33,264 bases of DNA from a bacterium (GTDB lineage: Bacteria > UBP15 > UBA6099 > JAJRTR01). The notes under the pieces were generated by a model. That model did not search any database. It was not told the DNA's origin and was given only the letters and a program-made list of their open reading frames with translations. The position numbers and the translations under genes are program-made. Below, one piece after another: positions 7,403-15,373 of the stretch (position 1 is the stretch's first letter; each line of letters starts with the position of its first letter). The DNA is taken from the NCBI GenBank assembly GCA_024278215.1, contig JAJRTR010000069.1, positions 1 to 33,264 on the forward strand. The letters run 5' to 3'.

Positions 7403-9838
7403 ATGAAATTGAGACATTTCGGGCTGGTTGTGTTTCTGGCGTTTGTGATGGTAACTGCCGGAGGATGTACGGGAGGCCCCAAAACCCCGCCGAAGGATTT
7501 CTTCGTAACGACAATTTCCGTAACGACTCTGTCGACCGGAGAGACGACATCGATTTTCGGGAAAGGCTTCGGCTTGCAGAGAGGCACGGTGCTGGTAGGC
7601 GACAAGCCCGCGAAAATCATAAAGTGGAAAGATAAAGTTATCCGCATCGAGGCACCCGCGGCGCAGGTGGAAAGAAACAAGGTGGAAGTCAAGTTGCCCA
7701 CCGGCGAACAGAAATATGCGGGCATGATCGCGATCAGGCCCCGGGTTAACGACAAGCTTCTCGACTGGGTTTCAGATCCTCTGAAAAGAATCGACGGTTC
7801 AAAGATGGAACCGCTGCTGATGGTGTTTAAACCGGTAGGGCCGCCGGTGAGTGGTCTTTTCGATTACGACGCACCGATCCCCAAGACCGACAAGGACCTC
7901 ATCAATTCCATCGAAAGAGCGTGTGTGCAGGGTGTCCAGGTGATACAGTTGCATTACCCCAGCAATCTATCGACAGGCGAAGAAGACTATGCGGACACCT
8001 CGATGGATAATATAAGGAAAATAACGAATGAAGTGCGAAAAGTCTGCCCGCAGGCTCTTATCAACATCGACGATACCGATATGCCGGACGGCAACAGGAT
8101 GCTTCTGCGTTTGATGACGGTCCCCTCGCTCGAGATTATTCCCAATGTTGGCAGGTTCGAGCCGCCGGCGGATATAAAAACCGATCTCAAACCCATAACG
8201 GAAGCATCGGCCCTGCGCCGGAGACTTACCTGGTCTACCGACTTTTTTCTGCACCCGATCCCTGTGGCTATGACAACCTGGCAGGCTGTCGACCTCAAGC
8301 AGATGGCGGAATTGCAGGGAGTGCGGTATCCGCCGCCGGTGAGCTTTTTGCTCAGCATGGCATACGACGATAAGGCTGTCGACAATAAGAAAACTTATGA
8401 TGATATCGTGGACTTTCTCCCGGCGGATTCCCGCATCATCGCGGCTGTGACTGAAAAGCATGTGAGTGAGATCATCGGTTATGCTGTTACAAAAGGCGAC
8501 CACGTAGCGTACGGCTACCAGTATGCACTGCACTGGCCCGGCGGAAGCGCAAATTATATCCCCGACAACTCCTTTGTCCTCGAGAAGATTATCCAGACGG
8601 CGGAGAGTATAGGCCGGCCTATCGCAACTCCCGCGCAGGCTCGCGAAATGCTCGGTTACATGGCCAGGCCGAGTGTCAACAATACAAAAATCAAGGCATT
8701 CACAAAAGTCAAACCTAAAAGGCTGCGCCTGAAAGGCAGGGGCTGGAAACGCGGCGCTGTCGCCGGCCCACCCTCCAACACCATCACCGCCATCGGCTCC
8801 GATTACGCACACAAAGAAATCTGGATCGCCACCGACTCCGGCACCTATTACACCGACGACAACACAAATTCCTTCGTCAAGGTCAAACTCAATATCCGCG
8901 GCGTGCGCAATGTGCCCGTCACAAAGATCGAACCCACGAGCAACGGCGCCGTGTGGATCGCAACAAAAGGATACGGCATTCTCAAAACCGTTGATCACGG
9001 CAATGCCGTCAACAGGTACACCGTCGAAAGGGGCGCGCTCCTGGGCGATGTCGTCACGAACCTGTACACTTACGGCAACGAAGTCTATACCTGCACTTTC
9101 GAAGAAAAAGATGACGGTTACGCCGGTACAGGTGTCGCCTACACAACTGATTCCGGAGCAAACTGGTTTGTGTGGACTTCAGACTACGGACTTCCGTTCA
9201 ACGATGTGCGAAGCGTATATGTGGAAGACGAGTGGGTATACATCGGATTCGGACCTTACGGCGGCGAGGGCGAAGCGACCGGAATGGCCATGTCGCCTGA
9301 TTTCGGCGACAACTGGACTATGGTCAAGGGTATCGACCAGCCCGTACTCGCCATCAGAGCCTTGCAGGACAACACAATAATCGTCGGCACAAAGGGCGGC
9401 GGCGCTTACACGGTCAACTATGACGGTACCCACGCCCGGCGTCTCAAATTCATTCCGCCCACAGCCACTGTAACGGACCTCGAAATCGACAACCGCGGCT
9501 GGCTCTGGCTTATCACCGACGGCGGCATTATCGTCACTGACGACAAAGGAAAATCACACCAGACATTCACTGTCACCGACGGCGTGGCGTCCGAAGCAGT
9601 CACCGGCGCTGTGTATATTCCCGGCAAAGATGTCTGGTTCTCGACAACGCCCGACAACAACGAACACGCGGGCGGCATGACCAGAATCATCGCTTCGGGC
9701 CGGAAAGAGCAGCCGAAAGCAGCGGCTCAGTCTCAAACAAAACCGGGTCCCAAAGCCGGCAACAAACCAGCGGCGGTCAACAAACCGAAACCACGCGCGA
9801 GAAACAAACCTTTACTCGGCCCGCGCGGCAAGCGCTGA
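7403..9838 (+). CDS. Lipoprotein with IPT/TIG-like, BKACE (DUF849)-like and beta-propeller domains
   Basis: The 811-residue protein has a lipoprotein signal with lipobox TAGGC (Cys22), so it should be anchored in a membrane facing the periplasm or outside. Residues about 33-112 resemble an IPT/TIG beta-sandwich (FGKGFGLQRGTVLVGD). Residues about 135-420 resemble the beta-keto acid cleavage enzyme TIM barrel, with ERACVQGVQVIQLHYPS, a CPQALINID strand, PPPVSFLLSM, and RPIATPAQAREMLG at the end. In BKACE enzymes a zinc is held by HxH and a later Glu. Here these align to Gln182-Leu-His184 and Gln373, so catalysis is doubtful. After a basic linker (about 430-455), residues about 456-765 form a propeller of repeated strands (AVWIATKGYGILKT, WLWLITDGGIIVTDD). 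The tail is Pro/Lys-rich. Codon use shifts at the linker. Domain names are from memory of motifs. Confidence 0.75.
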   Translation: MKLRHFGLVVFLAFVMVTAGGCTGGPKTPPKDFFVTTISVTTLSTGETTSIFGKGFGLQRGTVLVGDKPAKIIKWKDKVIRIEAPAAQVERNKVEVKLPTGEQKYAGMIAIRPRVNDKLLDWVSDPLKRIDGSKMEPLLMVFKPVGPPVSGLFDYDAPIPKTDKDLINSIERACVQGVQVIQLHYPSNLSTGEEDYADTSMDNIRKITNEVRKVCPQALINIDDTDMPDGNRMLLRLMTVPSLEIIPNVGRFEPPADIKTDLKPITEASALRRRLTWSTDFFLHPIPVAMTTWQAVDLKQMAELQGVRYPPPVSFLLSMAYDDKAVDNKKTYDDIVDFLPADSRIIAAVTEKHVSEIIGYAVTKGDHVAYGYQYALHWPGGSANYIPDNSFVLEKIIQTAESIGRPIATPAQAREMLGYMARPSVNNTKIKAFTKVKPKRLRLKGRGWKRGAVAGPPSNTITAIGSDYAHKEIWIATDSGTYYTDDNTNSFVKVKLNIRGVRNVPVTKIEPTSNGAVWIATKGYGILKTVDHGNAVNRYTVERGALLGDVVTNLYTYGNEVYTCTFEEKDDGYAGTGVAYTTDSGANWFVWTSDYGLPFNDVRSVYVEDEWVYIGFGPYGGEGEATGMAMSPDFGDNWTMVKGIDQPVLAIRALQDNTIIVGTKGGGAYTVNYDGTHARRLKFIPPTATVTDLEIDNRGWLWLITDGGIIVTDDKGKSHQTFTVTDGVASEAVTGAVYIPGKDVWFSTTPDNNEHAGGMTRIIASGRKEQPKAAAQSQTKPGPKAGNKPAAVNKPKPRARNKPLLGPRGKR

Positions 9839-9879
9839 TGCCGCATCGTCCTTTCTTGAAAGCATTCTTTTCAAGTTAG

Positions 9880-9902
9880 CCCACATTGGTGAAATATGCG
9901 GG
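9880..9902. repeat. Second copy of the ATTTCACCA-loop hairpin
   Basis: Read on the minus strand, CCCGCAT (9902-9896) and ATGTGGG (9886-9880) form a 7-bp stem with one G-T wobble around the loop ATTTCACCA. This loop also occurs in the 5555-5577 hairpin. It lies just after a separate CTTGAAA/TTTCAAG stem (9855-9875) that follows the lipoprotein gene. Confidence 0.6.
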
Positions 9903-9927
9903 GTACTTGCCGGCTGAAGTCCTTTAC

Positions 9928-9954
9928 CCCGGATTTCTTTGTGAGAAATCCGGG
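9928..9954. repeat. Intergenic hairpin, CCGGATTT family, copy 4
   Basis: CCCGGATTTCT (9928-9938) and AGAAATCCGGG (9944-9954) form a perfect 11-bp stem with loop TTGTG. The core from CCGGATTTCT through AGAAATCCGGG is identical to the 5725 copy. It sits between two convergent genes. Confidence 0.8.
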
Positions 9955-9971
9955 TCAGGGAAGAGAAGAAG

Positions 9972-10028
9972 GACATTCCGAACCGTGTCCCCTGCGATCC
10001 GGCTCTTTATGCAGAAACACACAAGTTT
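9972..10028 (-). repeat. Degenerate copy of the GGGGACA element overlapping the end of the GH13 gene
   Basis: Read on minus, AACTTGTGTGTTTCTG (10028-10013) matches the terminal box AACTTGTGCGTTCTTG of the element at 26107-26226. It is followed by GATCGCAGGGGACACGGTTCGGAATGTCC-like sequence related to the GGGGATACGATCCGGAAT core of that element. The codons for the last residues of the GH13 protein (LNLCVSA) and its TAA lie inside this box and its flank. Confidence 0.5.
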
Positions 10029-12274
10029 AGCAAAACAGACTGAAGCGGCATGAGTTCGATCTCGGAGAGGCCCTCGGACAGGTATCTGCCGGAGAGGGGC
10101 GGGGGCGGCGTGATGTTTCCAATCCCCATTTCATTGTATGTGTCGAAAACCACTTTAAAAACATATTTTGTTTTGATGTCGAGCGCGAGGAAGTCGAGAG
10201 CGAAACGTGCTTTGCGCGGGCTGGCCGGGTCGAGGTTGGCGATGAAAAGGAGCTGGAGTTTTTCGTCGTAGCGCGCAAGGGCGAACACTCGGCCATCGTT
10301 ATTCGCCGCCCTGTTGTCGCGCAGGTAATAGACATTTCCATTTGGGATAACGGAGGCGACCGGGCCGTGTTTCAGTTTGTGGAGTTCGACATAGCAGCCG
10401 TGGAGTTTGCGGCCAACGCCGGTTTCGCGGAGCAAGAAGTCGAGCAATGTTTTGTTTTCGAAATCTGTTCTCGTGCGCTCGGCAAAGTCCGTGCCGTTTT
10501 CCAGGGCATAGCTGAATCTTACGCCCGATACGCTGCCGGAGACCATGTTTATCAGAGAGCACTGAATGCTTTTGAGCGACGACATCAGCAGTGCCGGTTC
10601 GCAACTTAATCTGGCCGCGGGTTCCCGCCATAGTTTCTGAGCGGTTTTGTTTTCGGAGAGAACGCCGGAGAATTTTTCGTGCCACTGTTCCGTTGCGCGC
10701 GCGCTGTCGTGGTTCTCGAAATACGCCATGGCGACAGTATTGCGGGGGAAAGTGTGGTGGTAGGTTTCGAAGAGGTCGTAATAGGGCGCTGCATGGTCGA
10801 TATGCACGTGGTTGTCGACAAGCAGCGAATAGATCATATCCGCGGGCACATCTACAGCTTCGTGCATCGGACAGAGGGTTTCGCCGAGCACGACGGCGTC
10901 GGGTTTCACTTCGTTGATGCGGTTCTTGATCTGCTTGAGGAAAGCCCTGTCGACAGTCTGGCTCGCGTCGATGCGCACGCCGTCGAGCCCGCACACCTGT
11001 ATCCAGTAGGGGGCCACAGAGCTGAGGTAGTTCTGGAGCGCCTTGTTGTACTTGAGCCTGAAGAGCGCGACATCCGAATAGTCGAGCCATGCGATACGAT
11101 GTTTTTTCGGTACCCCGTATTCGTCGAGTTCATACCATTCGCGATGCGTGTTTATCAGGTCGCAGTCCCTGCTTGTCTGCATCAGCACGAGGTCGAATAT
11201 GACAGCTTTGCCGTGTATGTGAGCCGTGTGTGTGAGCCGGCGGAGTTCGGCGCGACCGACGAGTTGCACCGCAGTCGCCTCGCCGAGAAAGTCCACTATC
11301 TCGTCGTTGCTGTCGAAGTTGAGGAAGTTCGAGACCCGGCCCAGGCGCGACTGTTGTTCGCCGTCCAGGAGGTCCTGCACGTCGTAGGAAGTCAGGAGAT
11401 TTTTTGACACAAGATGCTTTATGTCGACATCGCGCGGGTCGGAACATATCGCGGGGTCGAGCTTGTAGAAATCCTTCACGGCATAGATGCTGCCCAGTTC
11501 GCCCTTGCGCACGTCCTCGCCCGTGATGATGTCGCCGGTGCCGGGCAGAAAGACAGGCAGCAGATAGATAATATCGACAGGGATGTTTTCCATATCCTCC
11601 GTTACGTTGTCGAGCTTGCCGGAAACGAAACGGCCCTCGCCGTCGACGGAAGCGCCGTACTTGCGCACACACACTTCCATAAGCGAAGGACACTCGCTTA
11701 TGCGCGGCGGAATGACGACGATTACACCGTCCCTGTTGTGCGCCATGTCATTGACAGACAGCCAGTTTTTGGCGGGATCGTCCGCAGGTTTGCCATCGGC
11801 CGAGAACATTACGGTATAGCTGAAGACACCGGTTTTTGTAATCTCTATCGGAGCGGAAACGAACACTGCGTTATTGCCGCCGATCAACGGCTCTCCATTC
11901 GTGCCCCTGTGCAGGCGCATCGGCACATAGTAGCCGGGGTCGGGAAAGTGCATTCCCTTGAGATCGACAATCCCGTGCCTGTCCGCGTCGGTCCAGAGGC
12001 GGACATCAATATCGCCGTCATCGAGTTGAACCGTATCCGTGATGTCCCTGATGTATAGTTCCACGAAAATGCGTACTTCGGGCGCGTCGCTGTTTTCGCC
12101 GGGCGTGCAGAAGATTTTCCCCGTGCTGCCGGGCAGGAGCCTGCCGTCCACTTCGAGACGCATGTTGCCCGCCCACACATCGGTATTGTCAAAACGGTGA
12201 ATCCTGTACTTCTCGTGTAGTTTTTCGTAGATTATTCTTTGCCTGTTCAGCACTGCTTCCGCCGGATTATTCAT
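10007..12274 (-). CDS. GH13 alpha-amylase-superfamily protein, GlgE-like
   Basis: This is a 755-residue protein without a signal peptide. The N-terminal part (about 1-225) is beta-rich, as in GlgE-type enzymes. The barrel begins near IIYLLPVFLPG (235-245). GH13 landmarks are GVRIDAS with nucleophile Asp436, LGETL with acid/base Glu465, and ENHDSAR with Asp523. Conserved region I reads FDLVLMQTSRDCDL (360-373) and lacks the classic Asn-His. This resembles GlgE, which has D-x-A-x-x-C-S there, and the following THREWYELDEYG also matches GlgE's H-x-EW. GlgE transfers maltose from maltose-1-phosphate to alpha-glucan. No trehalose or glycogen gene is adjacent, so the substrate is open. The ATG at 12274 follows AGAGGG. 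The C-terminus runs into a repeat. Confidence 0.8.
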   Translation of the reverse strand: MNNPAEAVLNRQRIIYEKLHEKYRIHRFDNTDVWAGNMRLEVDGRLLPGSTGKIFCTPGENSDAPEVRIFVELYIRDITDTVQLDDGDIDVRLWTDADRHGIVDLKGMHFPDPGYYVPMRLHRGTNGEPLIGGNNAVFVSAPIEITKTGVFSYTVMFSADGKPADDPAKNWLSVNDMAHNRDGVIVVIPPRISECPSLMEVCVRKYGASVDGEGRFVSGKLDNVTEDMENIPVDIIYLLPVFLPGTGDIITGEDVRKGELGSIYAVKDFYKLDPAICSDPRDVDIKHLVSKNLLTSYDVQDLLDGEQQSRLGRVSNFLNFDSNDEIVDFLGEATAVQLVGRAELRRLTHTAHIHGKAVIFDLVLMQTSRDCDLINTHREWYELDEYGVPKKHRIAWLDYSDVALFRLKYNKALQNYLSSVAPYWIQVCGLDGVRIDASQTVDRAFLKQIKNRINEVKPDAVVLGETLCPMHEAVDVPADMIYSLLVDNHVHIDHAAPYYDLFETYHHTFPRNTVAMAYFENHDSARATEQWHEKFSGVLSENKTAQKLWREPAARLSCEPALLMSSLKSIQCSLINMVSGSVSGVRFSYALENGTDFAERTRTDFENKTLLDFLLRETGVGRKLHGCYVELHKLKHGPVASVIPNGNVYYLRDNRAANNDGRVFALARYDEKLQLLFIANLDPASPRKARFALDFLALDIKTKYVFKVVFDTYNEMGIGNITPPPPLSGRYLSEGLSEIELMPLQSVLLNLCVSA

Positions 12275-12321
12275 ATATGCCCTCTGCTTTTATTATGGTA
12301 TGGAATAAAACATATATTATC

Positions 12322-12421
12322 ACTTAAACCTGTGCGTTTTTGAAACATGCGCGGAATTTCCCGGGGACATCCTGAAAGGGCAAATCTCAGTCATGTCCCC
12401 GAAATTCTTCGATAAGCGCGC
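12322..12421. repeat. MITE-like palindromic element with GGGGACAT stem, copy A
   Basis: The element starts with ACTTAAACCTGTGCG, and its inner palindrome is GAATTTC (12354-12360), a CC bulge and GGGGACAT (12363-12370). This pairs with ATGTCCCC (12393-12400) and GAAATTC (12401-12407). The loop contains AAAGGGCAAA. The same order of boxes, in inverted orientation, occurs at 26107-26226. It fills most of the gap between the GH13 gene and tctA. No transposase is nearby. Confidence 0.7.
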
Positions 12422-12437
12422 GTCTCCCTTCAGCAAC

Positions 12438-13934
12438 TCAATTTTTGCTGTTTCTCCTCATTCCCTGTATGAAAGGAAGGGCGACGGAAAGCACGGAAAT
12501 GAGCAGCAGCGCGACAGCGAGCGGCGAGAGCATTGGGAGCAGTTCGCCCTTGCTGATAAGCAACGCGCGGTGCAGGTTGCTTTCGGCTATGGGACCGAGT
12601 ATGACACCCAGAATAAGCGGACCCGGCGGGAAGTGGAACTTCTTCATCACGTATCCGAAAATGCCGAAAACCAGCATGATATAAACTGAAATCATCGAGC
12701 CTGTCATGGCGAATGAGCCGACGATGCAGAACACGACGACCAGCGGCCACAGAAGTTGAGGAGCGACGGAGATCACACGCGAAAACAGCGGCGCGCCCGC
12801 GATCCTGATAGGGAACACGAGCAGGTTGGCCGTGAGCAGGCCGATGAATATCGCCGCCACGAGGCCGCGCACAGCCGGGTCGGGATCGGTAAAGAGCGTG
12901 GGGCCGGGACGCAGGCCGATTATGATCATCGCTCCAAGCAGGATGGCCGTCACTGAATCGCCGGGAATGCCGAGCGTGAGCATCGGGATCATCGCGCCGC
13001 CGGTGACAGCATTGTTCGCGCACTCGGATGCCGTAAGGCCTTCGAGAGAGCCGTTGCCGAATTCCTCTTTGTGTTTCGAGAACTTCTTTGTCTGGTCGTA
13101 GGCCACGAAGCCCGCGATGTCGCCGCCCGCGCCGGGTATGGCACCGACGACTGTTCCGATTACGCTCGATATGCCCAGCGGCGCGAGTATCTGTTTTATC
13201 TGCGCTGCCGTCGGGAATTTGTTTTTCACTTTCGCCGCGCTTTCCCCGGCCACCGTGCGGAACTCGACGCGGTCCAGAGCCTCTGTGATTGCAAACACGC
13301 CGATCATGAGTGGTATATAGCGGAGTCCGGATTCAGGCAGGTCTTTGATGCCGAATGTCAACCTGTCGATGTCGAACACAGTGCTGCGGCCCGCCGCGGC
13401 GAACAACATGCCCAGCCCCCCCATGATGAATCCTTTGACGACCGAACCCTCGGACACGCCGGATATGACGCTCAGGCCGAATATCGCGAGGCAGAACATC
13501 TCGAACGGCCCGAATTTCAGCGCCACCGACGCGATGGGCGCGGCGACTGTCCACAACACCAGCACACTGAACACGCCGCCCACACTCGACGCGATTGTGG
13601 ACACATTAAGCGCCAGCGCCGCCTCGCCTCGCCGGGCGAGCGGGTAGCCGTCGAAGCACGTGGCGGCGGCGGCGGGTGTGCCGGGCGTGCGGATAAGTAT
13701 TGCGCTGATAGCGCCGCCGTGCATCGTCCCGACATACACGCCCAGCAGTATCATAAGCCCTGCTATCGGCGGATCGATCCGGTAGGTGAACGGCACCAGC
13801 AGCGCGATAGACATTGTCGCTGTCAGGCCGGGCAGCGCGCCCGCAAGTATGCCCGCCACTATGCCCGCTACCATGAACGCGATGACTTTAAAACTGAAAA
13901 GTATCTCCAGCGCCGCGGCAATGTCCGTGTGCAT
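12438..13934 (-). CDS. tctA: Tripartite tricarboxylate transporter, large permease subunit TctA
   Basis: TctA is the large inner-membrane subunit of TTT carriers, which take up citrate-like or other carboxylates using an ion gradient. The 498-residue product has the family's length and many membrane segments. Family motifs visible include GALPGLTATMSIALLVPFTY (about 32-51), GGAISAILIRTPGTPAAAATCFDGYPLA (about 73-100), and the second-half counterpart IPGAGGDIAGFVAYDQTKKFS with NAVTGGAMIPMLTLGIPGDSVTAILLGA. It starts with ATG 6 nt after the tctB stop, so the two form an operon. It ends in a short basic tail. TctC, the periplasmic binding protein that sets specificity, is not in the window. Confidence 0.95.
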   Translation of the reverse strand: MHTDIAAALEILFSFKVIAFMVAGIVAGILAGALPGLTATMSIALLVPFTYRIDPPIAGLMILLGVYVGTMHGGAISAILIRTPGTPAAAATCFDGYPLARRGEAALALNVSTIASSVGGVFSVLVLWTVAAPIASVALKFGPFEMFCLAIFGLSVISGVSEGSVVKGFIMGGLGMLFAAAGRSTVFDIDRLTFGIKDLPESGLRYIPLMIGVFAITEALDRVEFRTVAGESAAKVKNKFPTAAQIKQILAPLGISSVIGTVVGAIPGAGGDIAGFVAYDQTKKFSKHKEEFGNGSLEGLTASECANNAVTGGAMIPMLTLGIPGDSVTAILLGAMIIIGLRPGPTLFTDPDPAVRGLVAAIFIGLLTANLLVFPIRIAGAPLFSRVISVAPQLLWPLVVVFCIVGSFAMTGSMISVYIMLVFGIFGYVMKKFHFPPGPLILGVILGPIAESNLHRALLISKGELLPMLSPLAVALLLISVLSVALPFIQGMRRNSKN

Positions 13935-13940
13935 CGTGCC

Positions 13941-14444
13941 CTACACCCCCGCCCTGAATACTGTATAATGAAGGAACTCGTCCACCGGACCCTCGATGAG
14001 CGGCACACCGAGAAAGATGCTGAAGATATAGAAAACCGCCGCCGCCGCAATGATCGAAAACACGAGCCCCGCCGCGACCCTGCCCGCCGACAACCCGGGA
14101 GACAGCATAAGAAATGAGCTGAAAAGAAATGCCGCTGTCGACGCCGTGTAACCTATCTTTGGAATGATGAGAATGTATATTACGAGAGCAACGAAAAAAA
14201 GCAGCATCCTCGCAAAAAGAGGTCCGAATAGCGGTTTGTCGTCATCTTCTTTGCACCCCGCCGCCAGGCCCTGAACGACGAGTACGATGCTCAGCGCACC
14301 GATAAAAACAGCCAGCGCGCGTGGAAATGATGCAGGCGCGAGACCGGGTCCGGCACCTTCGGGCAGCGCTTTTGTCATTCCGTAGATCAGCGCGGAGAAA
14401 CCGGCCATCGACGCGCCTGCAATGACATCTTTTTTGTTTGCCAA
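13941..14444 (-). CDS. tctB: Tripartite tricarboxylate transporter, small membrane subunit TctB
   Basis: The 167-residue protein has four predicted membrane segments (roughly 9-27, 39-60, 78-110 split in two, and 120-150). It shows the TctB/DUF1468 pattern, including LPEGAGPGLAPASFPRALAVFIGALSIVLV near the N-terminus. TctB is the small partner of TctA in the inner membrane. The start is a TTG at 14444, chosen because a strong GGAGG lies 6 nt upstream and no ATG fits. It precedes tctA by 6 nt. The usual first gene of such operons, tctC, is missing: the 257 bp upstream hold no long frame on this strand that looks like a binding protein. Confidence 0.88.
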   Translation of the reverse strand: MANKKDVIAGASMAGFSALIYGMTKALPEGAGPGLAPASFPRALAVFIGALSIVLVVQGLAAGCKEDDDKPLFGPLFARMLLFFVALVIYILIIPKIGYTASTAAFLFSSFLMLSPGLSAGRVAAGLVFSIIAAAAVFYIFSIFLGVPLIEGPVDEFLHYTVFRAGV

Positions 14445-14701
14445 ACCTGCCCTCCGGGCATTATTTCTCGTGACCGTTCACTGAATGTATCCGAATTTCT
14501 GCTTTGCTTTCGCCGCTATTCATTTTATCACTATACGGCGGAGTATGGTAGTGGGCCGCACTTCATGCGCTGAAACTTCCGTGTGACGTGGCTCACGTTT
14601 CACGCTTTCCGAAGGAGGGTATATATCATAAATACAGAGCCTGATTGTGAATCGGACAGGTTCTGAATCGCGGGGCGAACTGCCGGGAAAGGTGGTCGCC
14701 A

Positions 14702-15358
14702 ATGGATAACTTTCAATATTGCGCCGTACCCTTTAAGGCGATAGTAAAGGACACGTTTTTCAACTTCTTTATGGTGCGCTGGCTTCTCGCGCGCGAAGAA
14801 GCGGGGATGGAGTCGGACCACGGCTTCGTACCGCAGATAAAAGGCCTGCGAATGAATGACATGGCTTTCGACGAAGATGTCAACGTCTACATATCGGGTC
14901 TGCTGTCGGGCGCTACGAAGTCCGCCGTTTTCCATCAGCGCCTTGCGCGCTATGTGCGCGGAACGGAACTCGGCGTGCACAAACTTGTCGATGACGTAAG
15001 GGACCGGGCTTTCAAGTTTATGGTATACCGCACAAACGCCGACCACATACTCCTGCGGCTGGGAGTCTTCGACCATTTCCGCGAAAACTTTACCGGCACA
15101 TTCGCAGACATAACGCGCGGAAAAAGATACTACGCATTCGCGGCCGGTTATCTCGGCGAGATCAACGGCAGGCGCTCGGCCCTGCAAGACGTAATCGAAA
15201 AGATGTCGGTTCGGTTCGACGATTACTACGAAATACTCTCCACGATGACCCGGAAATATATCGAGTTTATGCAGCAACTGACCGCATCCGACGAGGCGGG
15301 TATATATCGGGGCGTCAAACGAGCGATCAAGCAGATGAGGCAAGCGGAACCGGATTGA
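14702..15358 (+). CDS. Uncharacterised soluble protein, 218 residues
   Basis: I do not recognise a family. The protein has no signal peptide or membrane segment. It is mixed alpha/beta in appearance, with aromatic and charged residues throughout (DTFFNFFMVRWLLAREE, RLARYVRGTELGVHKLVDDVRDRAFKFMVYR, RFDDYYEILSTMTRKYIEFMQQL). The end looks helical and basic. AAAGGTGG lies about 8 nt before the ATG, and codon use is like its neighbours, which supports a real gene. It is transcribed away from tctBA and is followed by a strong terminator structure, so it is probably a single-gene unit. Its function cannot be inferred from context. Confidence 0.7.
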   Translation: MDNFQYCAVPFKAIVKDTFFNFFMVRWLLAREEAGMESDHGFVPQIKGLRMNDMAFDEDVNVYISGLLSGATKSAVFHQRLARYVRGTELGVHKLVDDVRDRAFKFMVYRTNADHILLRLGVFDHFRENFTGTFADITRGKRYYAFAAGYLGEINGRRSALQDVIEKMSVRFDDYYEILSTMTRKYIEFMQQLTASDEAGIYRGVKRAIKQMRQAEPD

Positions 15359-15373
15359 AACAGCATTGTAAAT

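Noticed and set aside
7967-8998. 343-codon open frame on minus, opposite the lipoprotein gene
   Set aside because: It overlaps the well-supported plus-strand gene completely and has no recognisable motif or ribosome site.
13071-14117. 348-codon open frame on plus, opposite tctA and tctB
   Set aside because: It is antisense to two clear membrane-protein genes, its composition is His/Arg/Asp-rich without domains, and such long shadows are expected opposite G+C-rich genes.
14445-14530. Possible remnant of tctC upstream of tctB (a short frame ending AAKAKQKFGYIQ-stop)
   Set aside because: Only about a dozen codons remain open and the similarity to a TctC end is too weak to claim.
14520-14702. 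60-codon open frame on minus between tctB and the orphan gene
   Set aside because: It has no motif, no convincing ribosome site and covers the likely control region of the divergent gene.
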